A DNA stretch of 64,000 nt from contig CAVQKF010000004.1 in assembly GCA_963712955.1 (NCBI GenBank), positions 310,001-374,000 of the forward strand. Direction: 5' to 3'. The stretch is from DATFVJ01 sp963712955. Lineage in GTDB: Bacteria > Actinomycetota > Actinomycetes > Streptosporangiales > Streptosporangiaceae. This document shows positions 25,952-33,193 of this stretch, piece after piece. Positions within the stretch are counted from its first letter, which is position 1. Each line of letters starts with the position of its first letter. The notes beneath the pieces were generated by a model, which was not told where the DNA came from, did no database searches, and saw only the letters and a list, made by a program, of their open reading frames with translations. The translations under genes and the position numbers were made by a program.

Positions 25952-27078
25952 TTGGCGCGTGCAGTCAGCCGGGACGTGGTGTTCTTGGGGTCGCGGCGCA
26001 AGGCGAAATTGGAGGCGATCGTGCGGCGGGCGTCGGCGCCGCAGGCGCTGGTGCTGCGCGCCAGGATCGTGCTGCTGGCCCACGCGAACTGGGCGAACGC
26101 GCGGATCGCGGCCCGGCTGGGCTGCGCGGTGGCCACGGTGCGGACCTGGCGGCGCCGGTTCGTCCGCGGCGGCATACCCGCCCTGGCTGACCGGCCCCGC
26201 AGCGGCCGCCCGAGGTGTACGGGCCCGATGTCAGGTTGCGGATCGTGGCGGCCGCGACGTCGGCCCCGCCGGAGGGCACCTCGGTGTGGACCCATGGCCT
26301 GATCGCCGGGCAGCTGGCCGGTACCGGCATCTCGGCCTCCCAGGCCGGGCGGATCCTGGCGGACCTGGAACTGCGGCCGCACCGGGTCCGGGGCTGGCTG
26401 AACCGTGTCGATGACGAGCAGTTCTGGGAACAGGCCGCCGCGGTGTGCGACCGGTACCTGCGCCCGCCGCCGGGCACCGTCGTGATCTGCATCGATGAGA
26501 AGACCGGGATCCAGGCCAAGTACCGCAAATATCCCGGGCAGCCGGCCCGGCCGGGCCGGCTGGCCCGGCGGGAGTTCGAATACGTCCGCAACGGCACCGC
26601 CTCCATCATCGCCGCACTGGAGGTCGCCACCGGGCAAGTGATCGTCGAGCCGATCGGCCGGAACAACTCGGTCACCTTCACTGGCTTCCTGCACCGCCTG
26701 GATCAGTGCACCGACCCGCACCTGAACATCCACCTGATCATGGACAACGGGCCGTCGCACACCTCCAGGGCCACCCGGGCCTGGATCGCCGCGCACCCCC
26801 GGATCACGGTCACCTACACCCCGAAACACGCCTCCTGGCTGGACATGGCCGAGCTGTGGTTCTCGATACTGACCCGCGCCCTGCTGCGCCGCGGCGAGTT
26901 CACCTCCCACGCCGACCTGGCCGGCAAGATCACCGACTTCGCGATCCGCTACAACCGGACCGCCCAGCCCTACACGTGGACTTACGACGCCAAAGCTGAC
27001 CACACCGCCTACCTCGCCCGCCATGCCGCCAATCCCGCACCCACAGAACCTGCCGGCCCCCAGCCTCAGGCCGCTTGA
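25952..27078 (+). CDS. IS630-family DDE transposase in two overlapping frames
   Basis: The first frame (25952-26302) encodes the helix-turn-helix part (LRARIVLLAHANWANARIAA, then RLGCAVATVRTWRRRF). The second (from 26215 to 27078) encodes the catalytic domain with the DDE residues in VVICIDEKTGIQAK, IHLIMDNGPSHTS and WLDMAELWFSI. The two join by a -1 change near 26213-26215, where AGG is read and its last G reused to give GTG TAC. This could be programmed frameshifting, as reported for some IS families, or an inactivating deletion. All three acidic residues are present. Confidence 0.8.
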
Positions 27079-27184
27079 ACCCGTCAAGGACTAATGCGGG
27101 GCTGCACTAGGCCGTGACCCGCTGAGAATCGGCACTCAGACGGCGATCTTGGCCCAGGCGGGAATCTCGCTGCGTGGACGTTAA

Positions 27185-27472
27185 AGCGGCCGGACATAGA
27201 CCGCCAAGGACCGGTAACTGGAGCCGGAGCCGGCGGGCGGGCCGACCGGTGACCGCAGTACCACATCTTCATGCATATGCGGAAGACCCGGCTAGCAAAG
27301 GTCGCGAGGAGTCCGCGCGCAGGGTGCTGCGATGGCCTTGTTGACGCAGGAGTCAAAGCGGGCTGGGCGGGCGTGGCGTTGACCTCGACGTAGCAGGTCA
27401 ACGGCCATGATGAGGTTATGGAACCCTGCAGGCTCCTGCAGATCAGGTATCAGCGTATGGTAGATTAATGGC
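27185..27472. other. intergenic before vapBC
   Basis: No gene is recognised. A minus-strand reading around 27300-27440 (HNLIMAVDLLRRGQRHARPA) has some protein-like character but no start signals or recognisable family. AT-richer sequence at 27440-27472 (TATCAGCGTATGGTAGATTA) is a likely vapBC promoter. Confidence 0.3.
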
Positions 27473-27718
27473 ATGAGGACTGCCATCGATTCTGCCGGGC
27501 GCATTGTCATTCCCAAAGCACTCCGGGACGCTCTCGGGCTGACGGCAGGTCAACCGCTTGAGATTGACGAGCGCGACGGGCGACTGGAGATCGTTCCTGC
27601 GACCGCGCCGATGCGGCTGGTGGATGAGGGCGATGGCGTGGCTGCCGTCGCCGATGCCGACATGCCAGTGCTGACCGCCGGCATGGTGCGGGACACGCTG
27701 GAGCGCGTCCGGCGATGA
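27473..27718 (+). CDS. vapB: VapB antitoxin, AbrB-type
   Basis: The 81-residue protein begins MRTAIDSAGRIVIPKALRDA, a swapped-hairpin AbrB/SpoVT DNA-binding domain with the diagnostic GRIVIPKALR signature, followed by a toxin-binding acidic tail. It would neutralise the adjacent PIN-domain toxin and repress the operon. The stop overlaps the vapC start (ATGA), as usual in such pairs. Confidence 0.88.
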   Translation: MRTAIDSAGRIVIPKALRDALGLTAGQPLEIDERDGRLEIVPATAPMRLVDEGDGVAAVADADMPVLTAGMVRDTLERVRR

Positions 27719-28122
27719 GGGCTGTCGATTCCGGCGTGGTAATCGCGGCCTTCGCCACCTGGCATGAACATCACGCCCTCGCCCGCAAGGCCATGAGTAG
27801 TCGGCCGCGCCTCGTCGCGCACGCGGCGGTCGAGTCCTACTCGGTACTAACCCGGCTGCCGCCACCGCACCGTGCCCATCCATCGATCGTGCACGCCTTC
27901 ATCACCGAGCGGTTCACGGAACCATTCCTCACCCTGTCGGAGGCCGGTTACCAGGAGCTTCTCGCCACTGTTGCCGCCGGGCAGATCCTCGGCGGACCCG
28001 CCTACGACGCCCTGATCGCTTTCACCGCCGCCGAGCATCAGGCGACGTTGCTCAGCCTGGACCAGCGGGCCACCGCAACATACGAAGCCGTCGGTGCCAC
28101 CGTCGAGCAACTCGTTCCCTGA
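27715..28122 (+). CDS. vapC: VapC toxin, PIN-domain RNase
   Basis: The 135-residue PIN-domain ribonuclease has acidic residues in RAVDSGVVIAAFA (first Asp), AAVESYSVLTRLP (Glu), GGPAYDALIAFTA (Asp) and LSLDQRATATYEAVG (Asp), giving the four-acid metal site. VapC toxins cleave tRNA or rRNA. The length and layout are normal. The start overlaps vapB, so the two are coupled. Confidence 0.88.
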   Translation: MRAVDSGVVIAAFATWHEHHALARKAMSSRPRLVAHAAVESYSVLTRLPPPHRAHPSIVHAFITERFTEPFLTLSEAGYQELLATVAAGQILGGPAYDALIAFTAAEHQATLLSLDQRATATYEAVGATVEQLVP

Positions 28123-28479
28123 CCCTCCCTGGCCATCGTGCGCCTCGTCGGCGGCGGGTCTGGTACCGGCTGGTCTTCAGCCAGCGGATGCCGTGATGAC
28201 CCGGATGGTGACCACTGCCGGAAGTGGCCCGCGCCGCCGCCGAAGCCGCCGCCGCGCTGATCCAAATGGCTGGCGCGGGGCCTGGGTGACCGGCGGGGCC
28301 GGGCCCCGTGCTGCCCGGCTGTGGCCAAATCCGCCGGTCACGTCTTCGGTCAGTGGCCGGTGAGGATGCGGATCGTCATCCAGCCGCCGATCTCCACAGG
28401 TCGGCCACCACCGAAACCACGGCGCCAGTCCTGACGGCGTGCCAGGCGAACCGGGGCCGTTCGTGCCGCCCTGTCATGG
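28123..28479. other. intergenic, no gene recognised
   Basis: GC-rich sequence after vapC with open frames of repetitive Arg/Pro composition only. No gene, RNA or clear repeat was recognised. Confidence 0.35.
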
Positions 28480-28722
28480 TCAGCGGCCCGCGATGTGCAG
28501 AAGCGCGATGTTGTTCACCTCGGCCAGCGGCACGCCCTCGGCGCCCGTGACCGCCAGCCCGCCGCACGTGCAGCGGATGATCACCTCGCCGCAGCCGGGG
28601 TCGTGGCACCCGGACAGGACAATCGAGTGCGCGGCCGGGGGCAGGTCCGGGACGGCGGCGATCTCGACGCAGGCGCCGCCGGGATTGCTGTGGCGCGATG
28701 TGCGCCACGCCGGGGCGATCAT
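28480..28722 (-). CDS. DUF397-like small protein, diverged
   Basis: The 80-residue product starts MIAPAWRTSRHSNPGGACVE, which matches the conserved beginning of DUF397 proteins (WRKSxxSxxxGxCVEV). The second half differs from the family: it is Cys-rich (SGCHDPGCGEVIIRCTCGGL), with four Cys that could bind a metal, in place of RDSKxPDGPVL. The start overlaps the stop of the upstream gene (ATGA). DUF397 proteins work with XRE regulators in actinomycete development cassettes; the exact role here is unknown. Confidence 0.6.
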   Translation of the reverse strand: MIAPAWRTSRHSNPGGACVEIAAVPDLPPAAHSIVLSGCHDPGCGEVIIRCTCGGLAVTGAEGVPLAEVNNIALLHIAGR

Positions 28723-29075
28723 GATCGTGACGGCCCGCTGATCCAGCCGCCGCCGTGGCCCGCAGGCGCGGTCGCGTAATCGGCGCGCATCGCGGCGCAC
28801 TGCTCATTCACAATCTGGGCCGCAGCGCAGATGTCGTCCGCGCCCGCGCGGCTGTTGCCCAGGACATGCCGCAGCGCGGCACTGGCGACTGTGCAGCGGT
28901 CGGCCAGCAGCCGATGGTAACCGCCCTGGTCGCCGCTGCCGTCGCGGGCCGGCGGTGGCAGGCTGATCGCCTCGGCCACGGAGCGGGCCAGCACGCGCCA
29001 CGCTGCCGTAGTCGCCAGCGGGCAGGCCGGTCCTGGGGCGACGTCGGTGGGGGTCTCGCTGCCAGAATCGGACAT
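28719..29075 (-). CDS. hypothetical protein
   Basis: The 118-residue protein is mainly helical after residue 20 (ARSVAEAISLPPPARDGSGD, then DICAAAQIVNEQCAAMRADY) and no domain was recognised. The start ATG 29075 has GGAGGCGAACCC directly upstream, a good ribosome site. The stop overlaps the DUF397-like gene start, so the two form an operon divergent from the GntR gene. Both features argue that it is real. Confidence 0.6.
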   Translation of the reverse strand: MSDSGSETPTDVAPGPACPLATTAAWRVLARSVAEAISLPPPARDGSGDQGGYHRLLADRCTVASAALRHVLGNSRAGADDICAAAQIVNEQCAAMRADYATAPAGHGGGWISGPSRS

Positions 29076-29239
29076 GGGTTCGCCTCCTTCGCAGGCGGAT
29101 CAAGAGCCCGGTCCGGCGTTCGCGCGCTTGGCCGGGCTCGCTGGGTTTCTCCTCCGTCACGCTATGTCCAGACGTTGGCCAACGTCTACCAACGAAGGTC
29201 AAGGAAGGGCATTGTCCCTGGTCGGCTACCTTTGGCCGC

Positions 29240-29503
29240 GTGGAGGTGCCAGAGATCAACCCGAAGGCCGCCGAGCCGCCATACCGGCAGATCGCCGCGT
29301 GGCTGCGCGCCCGGATCGAGGCCGACGAGTTCGTCCCTGGTGAGGATCCGCTGCCGTCCGAGAAGGATCTGGTTGACCTGTTCGGGGTAGCGCGGGACAC
29401 GGCCCGCCGTGCGGTCCAGGCCCTGCGCGACGAAGGGTTGGTTGTCACGATCCCGCAGCGCGGGACGTACGTGGTGCCGCCTGGCGAACGAGGCAAGAGG
29501 TAG
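29240..29503 (+). CDS. short GntR-family regulator
   Basis: The 87-residue protein is essentially one winged helix: PPYRQIAAWLRARIEADEFV, PLPSEKDLVDLFGVARDTAR, and RAVQALRDEGLVVTIPQRGT followed by YVV. It lacks the effector domain of normal GntR proteins; short actinomycete versions of this type are known next to transfer or regulatory genes. The start is GTG 29240. It is divergent from the 29075 operon, with a promoter region of about 165 bp between them. Confidence 0.75.
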   Translation: MEVPEINPKAAEPPYRQIAAWLRARIEADEFVPGEDPLPSEKDLVDLFGVARDTARRAVQALRDEGLVVTIPQRGTYVVPPGERGKR

Positions 29504-29769
29504 GTAGCGAACGGGCTGTCCGGGTCGGCGCCTTTACGTGTGCCGCGCCAGTGTTCCCAGGTCACAAACCCGTCATCTTCGACCGTAACGTCGCAGGTTG
29601 TGCCAGGCAGGTTGGTGACCATCAGGCGCCGGCCCTCGGCCGAACACGGGCAGCGGACATCGAATCCATGCGCGGCCAGCGTGGCCGCTACCGCGCGCAT
29701 AGCGGCGCCCGGCTCGTCGCCATGAGCGGCGGCGCTGCCGCAATGATCAACCGCCGTGGTGGCCGGCAT
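29490..29769 (-). CDS. hypothetical protein, 3' end uncertain
   Basis: The ATG at 29769 has GGAGGACAC before it. The first ~93 codons (AAMRAVAATLAAHGFDVRCP, then TTCDVTVEDDGFVTWEHWRG) look like a small alpha/beta protein seen near regulatory cassettes of actinomycetes. The frame stays open to 28804, but that part is antisense to the GntR gene and has poor composition, so the true end is probably near 29490 and the gene may be 3'-truncated. The first ~30 codons recur at 45367-45457. Confidence 0.4.
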
Positions 29770-30020
29770 GTGTCCTCCTCAGCAGCATGTCCCTGGCAAC
29801 CCCGGGCCACGCGCGGCGGTTCCCGGGGGCCTGGCTTGGTCACTGTCTGTGGCTGCTTACGTCGTGATCGATGTCCCACGTTGATCCATGCAAAGAGCAA
29901 AAGCCATAGACAGCTAGCTCTACAAAGCAGTACGCCAGGAGACGCCCGGCAGGTGAGGCATTGCGCGTGCCGTCACGGTCATGGCAGGCTGCCACCAGAA
30001 ATGGCCGCGGGGAGGCAGAG

Positions 30021-30589
30021 GTGACCCAGACCCGGCCGGGCAGCGGCCCGACCGTGCTGCGCATGATCTTGGGCAGACAGCTGCAGGCGCTGCGGGAAAA
30101 GGCCGGCATGTCCTACGAGCAGGCCGCCGAGGCGATCTACTCCTCGCCGTGGACCATCCGCCGGATGGAACGCGCCGAAGGCGGCCTGAAACCGCTGACC
30201 GTCAAAAGCCTGCTGATGGCCTACGGCGTCACCGACGTCCGCGAGATCGACACTTTCCTGTCGCTGTCCCGCGAGGCCAGCAATCCCGGCTGGTGGCACA
30301 GCTACGACGACGTGCTGCCGCCCTGGTTCCGCGTCGCGGTCGGGCTAGAGGAGTCGGCCAGCCTGATCCGCGCCTACCAGCCGCAGGTCATACCGGGACT
30401 GCTGCAAACCGAGGACTACATCCGGGCCATGGCGGCGACTGCCTGGAAGCCAAGAAACTCCCCGGCGGCCGGGTCGCCCTGCGCCAGTCCACCGACCCCG
30501 CCAGCCCCGCCCTCGTCCTGGAGCCTCACGGGATCCGCGCCTTCATCCAGGGCGCCAAGGCCGGCCTCGCCGACGACCTGCTCACCTGA
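30021..30589 (+). pseudogene. XRE/DUF5753 regulator fused by deletion to DUF397 end (copy A)
   Basis: The GTG start 30021 follows GGGAGGCAGAG. The N-terminal XRE helix-turn-helix (RMILGRQLQALREKAGMSYE, then QAAEAIYSSPWTIRRMERAE) and the beginning of the DUF5753 domain (NPGWWHSYDDVLPPWFRVAV, then PGLLQTEDYIRA) are intact. At about 30430 the sequence jumps into the DUF397 gene in a different frame (GDCLEAKKLPGGRVALRQST), losing most of DUF5753 and the DUF397 start. A truncated DNA-binding protein could still be made from the open frame, which runs to 30695. Confidence 0.8.
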
Positions 30590-30627
30590 CCAGCGGCCAC
30601 CACCGTCCCCCGCAGCAGCGGCGCGGA

Positions 30628-30674
30628 GGACACTGATGGACACTCACGGACACGATGAGTGTCCATCAGTGTCC
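30628..30674. promoter_or_regulatory. 19-bp perfect inverted repeat, likely operator (copy A)
   Basis: GGACACTGATGGACACTCA (30628-30646) is followed by nine bases and its exact complement (30656-30674). Within it GGACAC/GTGTCC boxes recur about every ten bases. It lies just upstream of the XRE-TPR gene start at 30695, so it probably binds an XRE protein; a role as an RNA hairpin is possible but it has no T-run. Confidence 0.7.
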
Positions 30675-30694
30675 GTACAGCGAAAGAAGGCGTG

Positions 30695-32161
30695 ATGTCG
30701 AAGGAACTCGGCGCCTGGTTACGGCAGCAGCGCGAGGCCCGGGGCTGGCCCCGGCCCGAGATGGCCGGCCAGCTCATCAAGGCTGCCCAGGCGAAAGGCG
30801 ACACATCCCTGCCCGGCCTGGACAGCATGTGCCACAACATCTACCGCTGGGAACGCGGTACCGACGGCCTGTCCGACCGCTACAAGCTCCACTACTGCCA
30901 CGCACTCGGCATCCCGCCAGCGCAGTTCGGCCCCGGTCACTCCGACATCCAGCAGGCAGCCGCACCAACACCGGGAGCCATCGTCCTGGCATCCGCACCT
31001 GGCTTACCTGCGGAACCACCAGTAGCACAACTCCTGTCCGCCTCTGGGCTGACGGACCCTCGCCTACTCCTGCCCGCCGCAGTCGCTTACCGTGGGATGC
31101 AGGAGCCCGATATGGGCGATTCCGTGATTAAGCGAGAGGTGCTGATGGCGGCACACGAAGGCAGCGACCACGCCGAGGAAGCCGAAGCGCATGGCATCGG
31201 TGATGCCACCTTTGAGCAGTTGCGCGCCGATGTCATACGGCTGTCCCACCTGACCGATACGGGCGAGCCGTTTCCCGTGTTCCTGGACATGCGCCGGGTC
31301 CGCGCGAGAATCTACCGGCTGCTCGACCGGCGGCTGTGGCCGCGCGAACAGACCGATCTTTACTTTCTTCTCGGCTGCCTCAACGGTCTCATGGGTGTTA
31401 CCGCCAACCGCTTGGGATATCCGGACGCCGCTGAAGAACTGATCCGGGCCGGCTGGGCGCACGCGAACGCGATCGACCACCGGCCGCTGCTGGCACAGTT
31501 GCGCTACCAGCATTCCTACATCGAATACTGGCGCGGCAGGACGCGGGAGAGTCTCGACCTGGCAACCAGCGGCCTGGAGTACCTGTCCGTGGGGCCGCCC
31601 GGTGCTGAGCTGCATCTGAAGTACGCCAGGGCGGCAGCCAGGCTGGGCGATGCGGACGCAGCCCGCCAAGCCGTCACCGCCGCCCATGACGCTCGGGAGC
31701 AGGAATACAACGACGATTTGCTGGAGATCGGCGGCGAGTTCGCCGTTTCACGTGCCACGCACTACCTCAGCGCGGGTATGGCGCTGGCCGAAGTCCGGGG
31801 AGCCGAACGGCAGGCAGCTGAGGAACTGGAACGCGCCGTCAGTTTGTACGACGCCGGACCTGGTCCCGGCGAGGAGTACTGGGTCGGCGGAAAGGCGCTC
31901 GCGGGCATTGACCTGGCCGCCATCCGGCTGCGCTCAGGCGCGCTCGATGCCGCCGCAGCCGCACTGGACTGGGTCCTGTCGCTCCCCTCTGCGCAGAGGG
32001 TCTCCTCGCTCATCACCCGGCTTGGGCTCGTGCGCACCGAACTCGCCGCCCCGGTCTTCCGCGGCTCAGCGCAGGCGCGGGAGATGGACGAGCGGATCGA
32101 GGAGTTCGGCCGCGAAGCCATCACCGCCGGGTTGCACAGTCTGCCGGGCAGTCCGGGTTGA
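30695..32161 (+). CDS. XRE regulator with TPR-like C-terminal domain (copy A)
   Basis: The 488-residue protein has an N-terminal helix-turn-helix (KELGAWLRQQREARGWPRPE, then MAGQLIKAAQ and MCHNIYRWERG), a Pro/Ala linker near 90-130, and a helical-repeat sensor domain (LGCLNGLMGVTANRLGYPDA, then AAEELIRAGWAHANAIDHRP and RARLAQ-like repeats) to the end. The start ATG 30695 follows GAAGGCGTG. Such XRE-TPR proteins act as peptide- or signal-responsive regulators in actinomycetes. It borders the lanthipeptide cluster and may control it; that is inference from position. Confidence 0.78.
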   Translation: MSKELGAWLRQQREARGWPRPEMAGQLIKAAQAKGDTSLPGLDSMCHNIYRWERGTDGLSDRYKLHYCHALGIPPAQFGPGHSDIQQAAAPTPGAIVLASAPGLPAEPPVAQLLSASGLTDPRLLLPAAVAYRGMQEPDMGDSVIKREVLMAAHEGSDHAEEAEAHGIGDATFEQLRADVIRLSHLTDTGEPFPVFLDMRRVRARIYRLLDRRLWPREQTDLYFLLGCLNGLMGVTANRLGYPDAAEELIRAGWAHANAIDHRPLLAQLRYQHSYIEYWRGRTRESLDLATSGLEYLSVGPPGAELHLKYARAAARLGDADAARQAVTAAHDAREQEYNDDLLEIGGEFAVSRATHYLSAGMALAEVRGAERQAAEELERAVSLYDAGPGPGEEYWVGGKALAGIDLAAIRLRSGALDAAAAALDWVLSLPSAQRVSSLITRLGLVRTELAAPVFRGSAQAREMDERIEEFGREAITAGLHSLPGSPG

Positions 32162-32403
32162 CCCTGCCGATGACTTTCTTCAGGCTGTCCAGCCACACCG
32201 TGTGCCTTCGGCGTCGACCGTGATCGGGTAATGGTCCCGGCCGGGCGATCCCCAGCACAACCAGGCTGGCCTCTAGCCGTGAGATGAGGATGGTGTCGCC
32301 GCTCGGATAGCACGTGGTACCCGGCAGGTGTCGAACGATGCCCGGGCCGCGGCGACGGAACGCTCTAACGAAGGTGAGCATGGATGCATCCGGTTCTGAT
32401 GGG

Positions 32404-33121
32404 CTAGGTCAGCGCGGTCACGAGTGCCGACAATTCGCTGTCTGTCGCGGATTCCATGAGATTATTTAGCACGTCGGTTGGCATAGTTCGGAGTCCCAGT
32501 CCGGCCGCGCGCACGATTTCGGTCAATGCCCGCGAACGGTCAACGGCGGTGTGCCGCCTGACCGGGCAAGCGCCCGAGTGCCATCGGCGAGCAGGACTGA
32601 CCATAGCCATCGCACGACCTCATGGTGATCGTCAGCATGGCTGGTGAGGCCAGCAAAGCTGATATCCCTGCCGTCGATCTGTCGGCGATCACGGTATCCG
32701 CCTCGGATCTGACTGCCTCGAACAGCGCATCGAGCAGCCGGTAAGCGGCGGTGCTGTCGCCGTCACGGATGAGGAGCCGGCCGAGGTTGATCAGCGGCTG
32801 CAACGCGAGCTTGGCCGTTGCCTCGTTGAAGGACCGGAAGGCGAGGAAGATCTCGGCCTGCCGCCAGCAAATGTTCCGCGCCAAAGCAGGCATTCCGCGA
32901 TCACTCATGATCAACGCAGTCAGGTTGTGCGCTTCGGCCGCACGCACGAGTGATTCGCTGGTGCGCTGATCTGCCAGGCGGGCTAGGTCGCGGACCCGGG
33001 CGGCGCGGATCTCAAGGGCCCGGCAGGCCGGCTTGGTGCGCGGAAGCAGCGGGAACCGCTGCGCGACCATTTTGCGAATGTCCAATGCTAACGCGCCTGA
33101 TTCAGGTCGCGCTTTCCCCAC
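32404..33121 (-). pseudogene. lanthipeptide-associated helical protein, frameshifted
   Basis: The GTG start 33121 has AAAGGAGG eight bases upstream. The product is helical-repeat-like (RVRDLARLADQRTSESLVRA, then ICWRQAEIFLAFRSFNEATA and LGRLLIRDGDSTAAYRLLDA). Near 32600 the reading must change frame: the first frame decays after PAMLTITMRSCDGY, and the continuation ALTEIVRAAGLGLRTMPTDV, then LNNLMESATDSELSALVTAL to 32404 lies in another. No domain was named. Its place directly after the methyltransferase gene on the same strand suggests it belongs to the FxLD cluster. Confidence 0.55.
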
Positions 33122-33193
33122 GTTCCCGGCCTCCTTTACGATCGGGGTGCCTGGAGCAACCGGAGCACCCCAGAGACCTCGGTGCCAGGTCGG

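Larger units (their letters stand above)
25479..27107 (+). mobile_element. IS630-family insertion sequence
   Basis: The element is 1629 bp with 30-bp terminal inverted repeats (25479-25508 and 27078-27107; GTGCARCCCCGCATTAGTYC then TTGANGGGTT, three mismatches) flanked by TA at 25477-25478 and 27108-27109, the target duplication expected for IS630. It carries a two-frame DDE transposase and a minus-strand passenger reading. It sits in hicA and the host sequence is restored exactly by excision of the element plus one TA, so the insertion is fairly recent. Confidence 0.9.
25341..27184 (+). pseudogene. hicA: hicA toxin gene interrupted by IS630-type element
   Basis: The 5' part 25341-25478 encodes a HicA double-stranded-RNA-binding-like toxin (RLSSDQMISLLKREGFAHVS, then TRGDHAKYRNDSGIIVIVPL), including the usual active-site His in GDHAKY. 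The 3' part after the element, 27108-27184, resumes in frame (GRDPLRIGTQTAILAQAGIS) and ends at TAA. Removing 25479-27107 and one TA copy restores a single 71-codon reading. The insertion splits the gene after the VIVPL strand, so toxin activity should be lost. Confidence 0.85.
29679..30948 (+). repeat. long direct repeat, copy A (regulator cassette)
   Basis: Sequence from 29679 matches copy B starting at 45367 almost base for base, through the XRE gene, the DUF397 segment, the palindromic operator and the first ~85 codons of the XRE-TPR gene. Copy A lacks about 533 bp present in copy B (junction near 30430). Beyond 30948 the copies diverge but still encode similar proteins. Confidence 0.9.

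Noticed and set aside
25479..27107. Interpretation of CTAG as a four-base target duplication
   Set aside because: Sequence alone allows it, but the IS630 family duplicates TA and the inverted repeats extend one base further on each side when TA is taken as the target.
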